Source: Oxytricha trifallax (lineage: Eukaryota > Ciliophora > Spirotrichea > Sporadotrichida > Oxytrichidae). Taken from it: a stretch of 64,000 nt of DNA. Position numbers and translations under genes: made by a program. How positions within the stretch are numbered: position 1 is the stretch's first letter; each line of letters opens with the position of its first letter. This document shows, one piece after another, positions 35,553-50,814 of this stretch. The DNA lies in NCBI GenBank assembly GCA_000711775.1, contig ARYC01003204.1, forward strand, positions 1 through 64,000, read 5' to 3'. The notes beneath the pieces are model-generated. The model worked only from the letters and a program-made list of their open reading frames with translations. It was not told the origin of the DNA and made no database searches.

Positions 35553-36477
35553 AAGACTATCTGACTTGTTTAATTATAAATCATAATATTAGATAAATCT
35601 TTTTATTATTTAAATATTAGAGATACTTCATCGAGATTCTTTGAAATAAAAGCTAATTTATAATAAAAATTGTAAAATTTAATGAGTATAATTATTTCAA
35701 TCATAAGTTCTCATAAATTTAAAAACCCAAGTTTTAAAGAGAAATAATTTATATTTAATTTACAATTTCTAATGAATAGGCAATTTTATTTTCTTAAAGA
35801 GATTTTTTAAAAATATTTATAATTGGTTTTAAATCAGATAATACTGATTATATACTAAGAGAATAACTTATTTTACTTTAGTTTAGTTATTCAATGAACT
35901 TTTCTGAAAATTATATAATAAAATAATAAATTTTTAAATTAGATTCTCTATGGAAACTACAATTAGTAAATGAAAAGATAGAATTTTTAATTTCGTCACT
36001 CATATTGTTTACTTTTATTATTAATAATAAGCATTTTCAGAGTGAAATAAAGGCAAATATATTAATAAAATAAGCATCAATAAAACAATTTCTAAAAAAA
36101 ATAATATTGCCTTAATGATTTAAATTAAAATTCATATAAATAATATAATTATATATTCATAAGTATCTTTAAAATACTTTGTTGTGTAATTTTAAATAAT
36201 TAAAATTTTATCATAAAAATATTTATTTTAAATTATATTCCTTTATTATTTTTGGCATCTAGATAACAAAAGTCGTAATAAAATTAAAAATAACAATTGA
36301 TAAATGAATTATTAAATTATTCGCTTTTATTTTCAATTTCCTGGTTAAAAATTAACTATGTTTTTCCTTTATTAATATTAAGATAAATTGCTACATTCGC
36401 TTTTATGCATATCAACTGACTTAATTTCGCTTGATTTTATTTATGAATCTTTTTGATATTGAATTATAATTTTTTGA
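35553..36477. other. AT-rich spacer
   Basis: Nothing recognisable besides AT-rich sequence before the retroposon. Confidence 0.5.
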
Positions 36478-38015
36478 GATCGTCCTAGATCCGCTTAGAC
36501 CAAAACCAAAGTAAGTAGAGTAATAAGTCGACCAAAAGGCCTGCTCTCTCCAAAGTTCTGAACAAGATAGTGAGGCGCTAATCTCATATTTTAATGATTA
36601 ATAAAAAGAGAAATAAGCGTCATTTTCTAAAATGTGACTTCTGAACATAGACCTCAACGACCTAGAAGCAAATATCCTATCTTGCGCGATAGATGAACCA
36701 AGTATGTCAGACTACTTTTCAATGAGATTTAAAGAACTAAGTCGAGGCAAAAATCATCAGAAGAAAGCTCAAAGATAAAAGAGCAAACAATCCCATACCT
36801 TCACAAGAACACCCTCCAGAAGCACAAGTAACAAGTCCGTTATCAAGCCAGCGAAGTCTGGAATAGAGTCAAGACATCCTTGACCAAACCCCCACCTACA
36901 GGTTTGGCCGTCCTTCAGTATTTAATAGTTTTCCTATTTAATAACTGAATAATTAAGACTCTCAATCAGGATCTTAAGGGTCTAACCTTTTCAAAGGTAT
37001 CTTCAATCCATAAGTTAACTAATTTAACCTATTCAATAATAATAACATGAAGCTACCTACGCTAGACCTATGGGGGAAACCTATTTAAGACAAGCCATTA
37101 TAATCTCCAACATGTAATGATATGTCTAAACCAGGTTTCCAACTATCAAAATAACTTCATAATCACAAAACCCAAAGACCCGACCAACAAAACTTCATCT
37201 TCCAAAAATCCCTTTTTCAGAATTCCACTATCAAATAGGAAGAAGGGTAGAAATCAAGCAATGACGCACCTCCAGTATTAAATAGGGAAGTATAGGACCC
37301 GTAACCTTAGACAAAAATAATTTTTGACCAAACTTATACATTTGACAAAGCCACTAACTGTATAAGTTATCGCCCTAAAATAATACAAGAAATATTCTAG
37401 TCATGGAATGAACTCACCAATGACTAACCAGGAGTAAAAATCCAAGCGTCTCCATATTGGCTATAATCATCAGAAAACTTCTCTGTTGACATCAGAAATG
37501 ACGAGAAAGTCGATAACCTAATCAGATCCACAACAGAAATAAGCAATTAGAAAGAAATCTTAACATTGTAATTGATGATGGGTATACAATAATAAAATTA
37601 ATATTTATATAAAGAAACTAGCCAAAATCCAACTGACAAATACAATAACTTGAATAACTAAGAGTAAAAGAAAATTAGTTGTACAACTAGAAATGTGGAA
37701 TGACTTAGAAAATTCAAACAATTGTAAAGAGCCTTAAATAGTCTGACTGTAACCGATACCAAATATAACCAAGAGGCCCCAAAAACTGAAACTATAACTA
37801 AGAATTTCAGTAAAACCAAGTGCATCAAGTTGAGGAAGAGAAAGTGAAGAACGAGCAGGCAAACGACAAAGAAAACTACCAAGGTGAAAATCGCAGTGGT
37901 GACAATTATTAAAAGGGCTTGACCCTTAACCATATTTTTATATATAAATGATCGGGGGTCCCAAGAGACTTCAATGTGATCATATTATCATTATTATTAT
38001 TATTATTATTATTAT
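36478..38015 (+). mobile_element. Retroposon-like element with hairpin 3' end and ATT tail
   Basis: A GC-richer island of about 1.5 kb with plus-strand open frames, ending in AAAAGGGCTTGACCCTT (hairpin), then GGGGGTCCC, AGAGAC and a long (ATT)n tail at about 37985-38010. The same 3' module in the same order closes the fragment at 1662-2160. A shared 3' end with a simple-sequence tail and differing 5' extents is the signature of target-primed retrotransposition. No reverse transcriptase is present, so this copy is either truncated, non-autonomous, or only the ORF1 portion. The 5' boundary is approximate and no target duplication is clear. Confidence 0.55.
36479..37855 (+). CDS. Unrecognised retroposon frame(s), ORF1-like
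   Basis: A first frame runs from about 36479 (DPLRPKPKQVEQQ) across an in-frame TGA at 36634 to about 36885 and is basic and Ser-rich (SKQSHTFTRTPSRSTSNKS), as expected for a nucleic-acid-binding ORF1. A second, longer frame from about 36888 (TYRFGRPSVFNSFP) to about 37850 contains NNNMKLPTLDLWGKP and IIQEIFQSWNELTND, crosses a TGA at 37701 and ends in a basic tail KTKCIKLRKRK. No zinc knuckle, endonuclease or reverse transcriptase motif is visible. The two frames overlap near 36890, so a frameshift or two ORFs are both possible. Confidence 0.45.
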
Positions 38016-38542
38016 AATTTTTATTATATAGGAATTTTATGACCAATTTTTTAATAAGTATCTAATAAAAATAAAACTTATTATTATTAATACTGTTGAG
38101 TATGAATTTCATTAATAGAATTAGCTTTAGTAAGATCAATACTGCCTCGTAAAGTCTGTGGAAGGCTGTCACTTTCTATCATCAAATTATTATTGCGTTT
38201 TCTAGAGTTGTTTTGAGATTACATTTAACTCTACTTCCTATTAGTTTGCTATTAACTTATACCTCTCATATTATTAATGTAGGAAAAGAATCTAATTTGA
38301 CAAAATAATTTTGTCATTTATCGACTTTGTGAAATTAATAGTTCATAAAGTAGTTTTATTATTATCTCTTCCATGCTATTTTATATTATTTTAGGTAATA
38401 ACTCTCAATTAAATAATAATGGTCATAATTAATTTAATTTAGAGGTATTCAATCAAAGTATAATCAACTCTCTCTCTCTCTCTTGAAATATTCTAAGGAT
38501 AATAATGAATTTTAAAATATAGGTACAAAGTATAGCATAGAT
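38016..38542. other. AT-rich spacer
   Basis: Includes a (CT)n tract near 38470-38484. No gene is seen. Confidence 0.5.
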
Positions 38543-39267
38543 TCACACTAATTTAATTTATAATAGATTTAATTATATGATAATAGATTGTATTCTTGCA
38601 ATAATTTTTTTAAAACACTATTTTATTTAGCTTACATAGCACTAACTTTTAAAACAACTTTATTAATAAAATTATTTTGTAATATTTTGGTTGTGAGATT
38701 GATAAACTGAATTGACAACGACCGGTTGCTCTATTTCCTTAACTTTCTCAATCCATTGTTACTCCTTGCGAATAGTATGCTATAAATTAGCAATCAGTAA
38801 AGCTTCTTCTTGCTCCAGCTCTCGTAACTACAATTCATTTTAAGATTTGTATTAATAGAATAATAATAAATAAACTTTAAGTTTTTTAAGTTCAAAAATA
38901 TTGTTGAAATGAGAAGATTAGCTTACAATTCTATCATTTTAGAGTTTTTCTTAAATTTCTGAGGTCATTTTATAGTGATATTGAGAGTCTAACATGCTGT
39001 TGTACTGCTGCTCACTGATTAGAATAATATAATATTGTTTTTTGAAACTTTGATAAATAAATATCTAATAAAAAAGAATTAACTGATTGATTTTTACTAA
39101 AGTGCTTGAGTTTTCTCCATAAATATCTTATCTCTCAACTTTTTCTTCGCTTAATATTACTGTTACGTTATCATTGCTAAATTCTGTCTCTACAGATACT
39201 TTTCTTGCTTGTTGCTAATTAATTTTAAATCTTGTATAAGGTTTTTTTAGTTTGATTAGATATACAT
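38543..39267 (-). CDS. Small coiled-coil protein, unknown function
   Basis: ATG 39267-39265 starts MYIQSNQKNLIQDLKLIS and continues into Gln/Lys/Glu-rich heptad-like sequence: QQQYQAKKKLRDKIFMEK, SEQQYNSMLDSQYHYK and ELQLRELEQEEALLIANL. Two AT-rich IESs interrupt it at about 39005-39085 and 38835-38925. The last clear coding is EKVKEIEQPVVVNSVYQ near 38710; the nearest TGA that could close it is at 38545-38543, so the 3' end is uncertain. It diverges from the GST-like gene starting at 39328, only 60 bp away. No domain is recognised. Confidence 0.6.
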
Positions 39268-39327
39268 ATGAATGTGAATATTGCAATTAGTATTATTTAT
39301 ATAATATAAATCACCAAAGCTTATAAA

Positions 39328-40402
39328 ATGGTAAGTCATAAATATATATTGTGTATCCCCAAATCTTTTGAGTATATTTGTGACCCTCTTCTCTCTTTCG
39401 GCTCACTTTAAATATTCTTTAACATAAGTTTCTTAACTTCATTGTTTATATATAGAAACTGCACACAACCGGTAGAATAGGCAATTCACACTCAGATCTG
39501 TGCATGATCGTGGCTTAGCTTTCAGGAGCTCAAGTGACTGAAAATTATACCACTCTGGCTGAGTTTCATGCTGCTAATGCTAATGCCAAGGCTAAATAAG
39601 CCACCTTGCCATGTTTGGAGCTTGAAAATGGAGAATTACTGTGGTCATCAGTTGCTATTGTCAAGTATTTGGCTTCCTTCCAGAGTTAACTTAATGGTGC
39701 AAACGCATTTATTCATATGATATTCTTAATTCAATAATAATTAACGTTTGATCTAGGAATTATATTATGTTAACACATGGGAAGAAGCTCAAGTTGACTA
39801 ATGGATGCTTATCCTTAGAAATGAAACTTAACCACTTGTCAGAACCATCAACTATTCACCTAAAACATAGCAATTTAATTTACTTTTATGTAATATGCTT
39901 TTACTGATTAAGTATTCGGGCATGTTGAAACCGACTTAAACGAGCACACCCACCTATACAACTTGTTGAAGGAAAACCTGAAATTCGTGAACAACTCCCT
40001 AAAGGGAAAGACACATTTCGTTGGCAATCACCTGACAATTGTTGATATTTATTTCACACTTATTCAATTAGAGTTGCAGCAAGCCACTATGGACACTAAT
40101 TTCAGAAATTCCATGTCCAATCTCAACAACCATTTCAAGTCAATTTAAACGATTTTATTTTATAATATCTCCAATAAAGTTTATTTCAGAGCACAAATAT
40201 ATCAGCTTTTTATATGGAAAAAAACCAAATATTAAATGTGATTAAGTCAATCACTGGACTAGCTGAATTCAAGAAACGTATGGGTAATGTCAAATAAGGC
40301 AAGAAGCAAATGACTCCTAACTTCGGTGGAGCTGCTGCTCAAAAGGATCTTAATAAAGCACAGAAAAAGGAGAACAGCAAGCAGAAAGCAACCAAACAAT
40401 GA
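39328..40402 (+). CDS. eEF1B-gamma-like glutathione S-transferase-fold protein
   Basis: ATG 39328 is followed at once by a 125 nt spliceosomal intron (GTAAGT at 39331 to TATAG at 39455). The protein starts MKLHTTGRIGNSHSDLC. The N-terminal GST domain has ATLPCLELENGELLWSSVAI, lacking a catalytic Tyr/Ser/Cys at the usual place, as in eEF1B-gamma. The helical domain includes VDQWMLILRNETQPLV and GNHLTIVDIYFTLIQLELQ. A short Lys-rich tail ends at TGA 40400. The family's C-terminal EF1G domain is absent. IESs: about 39712-39755, about 39865-39915 and 40137-40243 (pointer AAGTCAAT). It is likely a translation-factor or tRNA-synthetase complex scaffold. Confidence 0.7.
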
Positions 40403-40922
40403 GATTTATTTAGTAATTATAAGTCATTATTTACATATAAAAAACATTTAATAAAATTCTTAATAATATATTAATATAGTGTTTAAAATTATTAATTCAA
40501 TTAAAATTAATGAGCAGAATGAAATAAAGATGTCAATAGTTTATAGATTGATGTATATGATGTCAAACTAGAGATGGATAAAATAAAAATAATATTTACT
40601 GATTAATATATTATTCAATTAGTTCGATATATTAATTATTGATGGATTGAATCGGTATTTCTTTAAAAAATTATATAATAAGAGGGACTTTTTTAATACT
40701 CAAAGTGTTTTAAGATTTTGCATGCGACTTGAACAATTTTATAGGGTTTATCTTTAGAGCATTTTGTTTCAATTATTTACTTAATATGTTAATTTTAAGT
40801 AATTCAATTTAAAATATTAGGATTATATTAGCATCACTGTAAAATTAATTAGAAATGGTTTTTCTCATATTTTTTTCTTAAAAATGAAAATAAATCACAA
40901 TTAATTAAATTAAATTGAAAAC
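40403..40922. other. AT-rich spacer
   Basis: No gene or repeat is recognised. Confidence 0.5.
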
Positions 40923-43324
40923 ATGATTAACATTGATTAAGAAGTGCTATCAGAATGCATGAATTCCTCACTATATCTAGACGATAGCGTTCCTTCACAG
41001 TCTTTTATGAAAAATACTGGGGAGTGGGGCTAGAAAACACCTGATTTACAAGGGGGTAACAGATTGGGGAGTGATTATGTCACACTCTCAGATTAGAAAG
41101 CTTTTAGGACACCTGGGGAGGGGTAGAATATACTTAGCGCTAATTAATCAAGGACAAGGCATAATAAAAACAATCAAGATGTCATGATAATAGTTAAATT
41201 AAGAAGTTTATATTCAAAATTTGGTTTTTTACTCGGTAAACTAATGAATAAATGAGTGAATTAATTATGATAATATAAGAAGAAGAAAGCCAAAATTAAA
41301 ATTTGCCTGATTACCTCGAAATAGAAGGTTCCCTGAATATGAGCTGCATTGATGAAGAAGAGTCAAGTGATATTAAACACAGATTAACTTCAGATTTCAG
41401 TCGCTATAAAGATCTCAACAAAGAAAACTTTGTCAGTAATTTTGACAGTACTTTTTAAAAAGCATCCTAAAATTCAAAGAGTAAATTTCATAAAGATAGC
41501 AGTGAATATGGGGATTGCGATGAGGACTTTGAGAGACAATCGAAAAGCTTGAGAAGCTAAAGTCAACAGTCAAGTGTTAAGAAGTAATTGAAAACTGTTT
41601 TAAACTAACAGATGTTCTTCAATGAAACATTCTTAATAGAAAATAACTAAGCTCAATAATAAGAAATTTTGAATTAATCAAATTCTAACGATCGTTAATC
41701 AGTAATTAAGAATTAAATAGAAATTAATTAAAATCCCAAAATTTCAAGAAAAATCATCAAAATTAACTAAGATTGTGCCATTGAAAATTAACCGTACTCC
41801 AATCTTCCATTAAAATAGACAAGGTAATTAGATCCAATAAAAAGTCCACTTAGAGCTCGTATAGCGAGACTGAAGGATGTTACTAATATAGTTAATAACC
41901 AGGTCATTAAGAGAGACAGTGTTACAGAGAAAAACATACAATAAAAATCCAAGATGCAATTTACTTTCTATTAAGAATCACTCTAGTAGTAAGCAATTCA
42001 AAGTTAAAATAATGATCAAAAGAATCCTTTAGATTAAGCCACAACTAAAGCTATGGTTTAGGATAATTTGTAAAATAAATTGAATTCACAAATGCCTAAT
42101 CACGCTATAAGAAGAAGTTAAATAATATCTAAGATTCTCTCTAAATCACCAAATATTCTCTAATCCATAACAGTTATGCATAACAATAGTTCCTCGTAAG
42201 ATTAAAATTAGATGTCTTCAATTGAAAGAGAAACAAAAGCTGCTCTGTAAAATTAAGCCAGTTTTAGTGCATAAGACAATAAATTCTTCAAGCCTAGAGA
42301 TTTTATACCAAAACCTCTTTACAATTAATAGTAAGTCCTTGGACTTTATGGTGAATAGAATAACACAATTTCAAACAAGTAAAACAATATAGTCAGTACA
42401 AGAAGTACTAGTATCCCACCTCATCTCTCTAGGCTTCCTCCTTAACCCGAAAACACAATGAGAAATATAAATAGATCTTCAGCTTAGCTTAATATGGCTT
42501 CTTTCCAACGAAGACAAACCTTAAATGACACATTTTCATAAGAAAGATGGAAGCAGTAATCACTGAGCAATCTGTAACTTTCTACTAATGCCAGTGTAAA
42601 TAGAAATTAAACTTCAGGAAATGTAAATAATATAGGATCTCAGCAATCTTCCCCTTAATATGGCTTTGCTCAATATGGACTTAAGTAACCAGTTTTATAA
42701 GGCAATACAAACGGTTAGCAAACTAAAATTGACATTGTAGAGAAAATCAGAATCTCTTATGAACTTATTCAAAACAAGGAGCGATAGTAAAGTCAGACAA
42801 AATTATAGCTTTCGCAATAGACCAATCAAGCTCTTGTGAATGAAACTTAATCAATTTTCAATAAGCACCCGCAATAGCTCTCAACTCGAAATAGCAAAGC
42901 TAGATTTGTATCACAAGAAATGAAAGAAAACTAACAAAACTCTTTTGGACTCTTAAATATAAACCAAAACAGAAAAATCTCAGATAAATAGACAAAACTT
43001 TACCATATATCTAAAGCCAAAATAACTCAATTGACTAATTTAAATAACCAAAGCTCTACACAAGGAATTGTAAAAAGCAATGCAGTATTTGATTATTAAG
43101 AAAATATCGATCCAAATGTCTCTAGAAATGCATAATATTAAAGCAATAGCTTAATGCAAAGCTCTAATCAAAATAGTAAGAATCAAGCGTGCTTTAAGTT
43201 ACCATCAATTATTTCTAAATAAAACAGCAGCAATAGTTTTATAAATTAATCAAAAGTAATCCCCTCAGAAAGTAACACAAATAGTAGTTATCAAGTAACT
43301 AAGAGAAATGCCAGTATTATATGA
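40923..43324 (+). CDS. Gln/Asn/Ser-rich protein, unknown function
   Basis: A single long frame of about 770 codons with one IES (41184-41266, pointer ATGATAATA). Starts MINIDQEVLSECMNSSLYLD and has a TPGEGQ-type motif near the N-terminus. Most of the protein is low-complexity with many TAA/TAG Gln codons. Short Arg-rich conserved-looking islands are present (SPLRARIARLKDVTN, QERWKQQSLSNLQ, VEKIRISYELIQNKERQQ). It ends SYQVTKRNASII at TGA 43322. No transmembrane segment or known domain is seen. It may be a disordered scaffold or cytoskeletal protein, but that is only a guess from composition. Confidence 0.8.
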
Positions 43325-43538
43325 GGATTTAAATATCTATTATTAATAATAATTATATAGTTTATTCTGTTTTTTTAATGATATTAATTTATCAGTTTTA
43401 GATAATAAAACATTTCTTTCTCCTTTAAATATGGTCAAACAATTAAGTTGATGCAGTAGTATACTGATAAAATATTTGGGAGGTAGAAATTTAGAAATTT
43501 AAAATTAGAGTTTATTCATATACAAAAATAATTCATAA

Positions 43539-46812
<3,274 letters not shown>

Positions 46813-46903
46813 TGGAATAGATAAGTAATAATATTATTATATAGTTCTTAGCTTAATAAATATATCGAGTTGTGTGAATGTGTCTGCAAATTGTATAAAC
46901 AAA

Positions 46904-48659
46904 ATGAGATGCCTCTCTCCCTTAAATAACTCACAAAATAGTGCAAATCAATAATAAATTAAGGAATTCCTCTAATATGATTCTTATGGAGATTTCTTAT
47001 TTTTAAGAAAATGCTCTAGACTTATAAATGTTATTGTAACTATGTGTGAGATTGTTTTAAAGGGAAGGCACTCTAAATGAATATATAATTAATTATACAT
47101 GAAAAATATATTTCATCTTATTGCTTCAAATATATGAATAAGTAAAATGTAGGGATTATATATAGATTGTCTATTATATAAGATCTCTCAAAACACTATA
47201 AGAACAGTCCATAAAAGGAAACAGAACAAACAATTATCTAATATTGTAACTATTAATATAAATAATTTATTGAGTGCCAACGATCTCCCATAGAGACATT
47301 TCCATAACAAGTTCGTGAAGGACTATAAACAATGGGCTCTCAAGTAAACTCGTGTATATAATAAGCTGTAAATATTCACTATTTCTATAAATCTAAAAGC
47401 CATCTATTTTTCATTAATGATTTACTTAGATTTCGTCCACTATCAAATCCCAATGGTATTCGGTTCAGCAGACGGCTTCACTTTCCCAGGTGAATACGTG
47501 GGTCAATACGCAGTTTACGAGGCCATCAGACACATCTATTCCAAGTCCAAGGATCTTTAGCCACTCATAAAGGAGGAATCTCTCTATGTCAACAAGAACT
47601 ACTTCGCAGCTGATTTGGAGAAGGGTATCGAAAAGGTCCGCAGAGAATTCAGAGAAAAGCATCAAATTGAGCAACACAACACTGTCGTATTCTTTGCACC
47701 AGGTAATGAACTTAAGGAGGCTGAATTCTGCGTGGAAAATGTACGCAGAGGTATTAAAGAATTCATATTGAAATACTCTAGTCCTACTTCATTTAATTGA
47801 GTTGTAGAAGTAATTTATACTATGGTATTTTGACAAGTTAGGGAATTAATAAATAATATACCATTATAAATTTTAGGATTGTCTCCAAAGGCACCACCCA
47901 GAGAGAACTACGTTACTGTAATCAGTGTTGAGAAAGGCTCAGAAGTTGAGTAATACGTTAAGCAACACCTTGAAGATCAACCATGGACTGGCAGAGTAGT
48001 TTTCGTCTCCAATTCCTAAATTGTTTCTAAATAGTATCACGTTTTAAGTGCTAATAAATTTCCCTTTTCTTTAAACAGTAATCCCTATTTTCTATATTTT
48101 GATTGAATGAGAACAATGAGCACATCGACGCTATGGCTGCTTCAGACTTCGGTCTATCTTACGACGGTCAAATGATTGGTGCTGCTGCTGTTTGCCACTT
48201 GCCCATGATGATTTTAGTTAAGATGAGAGTTCATCACTAGTGGTTCAGTGACCTCTACAATTAATGGTGGAACCAGATGAACATCATTGCTGATAACAAT
48301 ATCTATCATATTGATTTTTAATAAATTTATTCATACTCTAATGGCTCTTTGATGCTTTTATTAAACTGATAGAATTAGTCATTAATAAAGTAATGTTAAT
48401 GTAATAAAAAAATATCTACCCAGAGCTAATTGGTGGTGAGGCATGGTACGGTAAGATCTGCGATACATTGGCTGAGTGGTATGTTAAACCAGAGGTCAGA
48501 TTCGATCTCATCAGAAAATGGGAATACTTCATCAATTAATTAATATAGTAAAATGTAATAATAATTATTTTTCTCAATCATTCAAATAAAAATCTTTATT
48601 TATATAAAATAATAAATTATTCTTTTAACTCTTTCAACATAAAACTATTAATAATTTGA
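46904..48659 (+). CDS. LpxB-like glycosyltransferase (lipid-A-disaccharide synthase family)
   Basis: ATG 46904 starts MRCLSPLNNSQNSANQQQIK. An IES at 47032-47241 (pointer TATTGTAACTAT) is removed to reach NNLLSANDLPQRHFHNKF. The body includes PMVFGSADGFTFPGEYVGQ and NTVVFFAPGNELKEAEF. The most diagnostic part is AASDFGLSYDGQMIGAAAVC with LPMMILVKMR and, across an IES (48298-48410, pointer AATATCTA), NIIADNNIYPELIGGEAW. This pattern resembles the LpxB donor-site region with its N-x-x-x-G/PELL motif. Further IESs: about 47365-47428, 47791-47877 (ATT) and about 48020-48090 (unresolved). The frame closes at TGA 48657. The family call is tentative and the substrate is unknown. Confidence 0.55.
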
Positions 48660-50490
48660 AAATTAAATTATACTACTTTTTCATGTTCAAATAAAAATCT
48701 CATATATCTTAGTTTTATATCCCTATCAAAAATAAAATTTAATCGATTTTAAATTTTTTTTTATATTAATATAAATTAGATTTTAATGTGAATTGATATT
48801 CTTCATTAGAGAGATATAAAATTTAATGTATCTGGTCAAATATTAAAAATAATCAAATTAGAAAATATGATGAGAAATTTTAAATAAATAAGATTATTGA
48901 GAAAAATTATGAAGTATAGATGAAATTTTTCATATTTTAATTTAAACTTTTATTTAAATTAATTTAAATAAAAACCATTATTCTATTGAGTATTTAAACC
49001 ATAGTAATTATTTTAATAATTCGAAATAAAAAGAGATAAATAATTTTTTTCTGGTATCTCCTTTGATAAGCATTTTTTCTCTATTATTTTATTTCTTTTT
49101 ATAATATAATATACATTTATCATAAATATATAATTTATATTAAATAATAATTTGTTAGATAATTTAATTAATATTAAATAACATTAATTTATCAATATAT
49201 TGATTAATTATTTTTAAAATTTATAGATTATTATAAGGTGTGATTACAAACTTAAGCAACATCCTAAATATATCAATATATAATAATTATAAATTATAAA
49301 AATAAGCATTTTATTTTAAGTAAGAAAATTGAATTTTTGCATTACTTCTATATCGAAATTTTATGTAATTAATAATTCATATTCTTATAATTATATAAAC
49401 ATATATCATATAATAATTTATAGGATTTTATAACAATTAAAAATTATAATTAAATAAAAAATACCTGAAGACTTATAAATAAAAAGTAATTAATCATATT
49501 TTTTCTCAAGTATTATGATTAACAATGATTAAGTCGTTTTAATTTTTTTTAAAAAATCACATTTTATTATTTTTAATAAAAATCTATATAGCAAAAGAAA
49601 CATTAAATGAACATAACTTTATCATCAAAATTTATTTATAGAAAAAATATTAAGTATTAGAAAATCTGTTTTAAACTAAATTCACAAATATATAATATCA
49701 TTTTTTAAAGATAATAACAATTTATTATTAGGTTAATAAAATTACAATATATAATTTTCACTTTCTAGTACTGGATGAATACAAATATTTAAGCGAGCAA
49801 AATTATAAGTACCTGCTGAATTTGAACTAAAATATGTTGCGGTAAAATTATCTGTATGATAAAAAAATGAATTATTTTATTTATAAATTAGATCGAGCAT
49901 CATCATATGAATGTTGGCAATTTATTTAAAATCTCATAAATTTATAAAATAGAAATAATATACATAAAATAATTTATTAATTTAAAATATAAACTTTAAA
50001 TAATTCTCAATTAATTATTTAATATTTTATTTTCAATGTATATCCTTAAATTGAAGATCTCTATTTAAAAAATTTAAACATTTTTAATATAATTAATGCA
50101 TTTTCTTTTTACAATTTATTGAGCTTTGAGGATTAGAATAGCTTAATAAATTATTTAAATAATTCAATAGATAATCAATTAAAAAGCCATATGTTAACAT
50201 TATAATATAAGTTATAATTATTTTTACGAAAATTGACATAATTTTTAAACAATTATATATAAATGTTTAGCATCTGTTGTTCAAAAAATTAATTTATAAT
50301 TATTTTTTTAAAAATTAAGATCTCAACATTAATTAATATAATAAATAAATTGATATCAACATTAAAATCGGTAATCAACTTCAATTTTAAATATGAATTT
50401 AATAAGTAGGTAAGATTTGAAGGTAAACTGTAATAAATAATTGAAATAAGGTTTTTTATTAAATTATTTATCAATTTAGTGAATAAGTAG
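48660..50490. other. AT-rich germline-limited DNA
   Basis: No coding frame of protein-like composition or structured repeat was found. Confidence 0.55.
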
Positions 50491-50559
50491 CTTTAAACAT
50501 GGAGTTATTTGGTACTTTATTCTTGATAAAGTCACAATTGCAAATATTAAAATCGCAAG

Positions 50560-50810
50560 CTTGCCAAACTAATTCACCAAAGGCAAGTTACTTAGCTGGG
50601 GTATATTAAGGGGGATATACTGAAAAACCTAAATAAATTAAGACCAAGTCGCATAATAGACTCTACTCTTGTCAATAAAAAAATAATTACCAACATTGTG
50701 CAGGACCAATGATCATTCGCTAGTTAAAACTGTTAGCGGGTCTGAGGATCGAACCAGACGTCCATCTACTACAGGACAGGTTGTCATCACCTGGTGACCT
50801 GGTCTTGATT
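50560..50810 (-). repeat. GC-richer island with a B-box-like motif, possible SINE
   Basis: A short island stands out from AT-rich DNA. On the minus strand, near 50740-50810, a CAGGT...ACCTG hairpin and the sequence GGTTCGATCCT occur. The latter fits the RNA polymerase III B-box of tRNA genes. No proper A-box, acceptor stem or clean T-stem could be folded, so it is not called a tRNA. A tRNA-derived SINE or decayed tRNA are the possibilities. Confidence 0.3.
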
Positions 50811-50814
50811 TAAA

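Noticed and set aside
50289-50474. Minus-strand open frame as a gene
   Set aside because: Composition is pure AT-driven (Ile, Asn, Leu, Lys) with no motif; one stop codon in AT-rich DNA makes such frames common.
50740-50810. A functional tRNA gene
   Set aside because: The B-box is present but acceptor, D and T stems do not form correctly and no A-box is visible.
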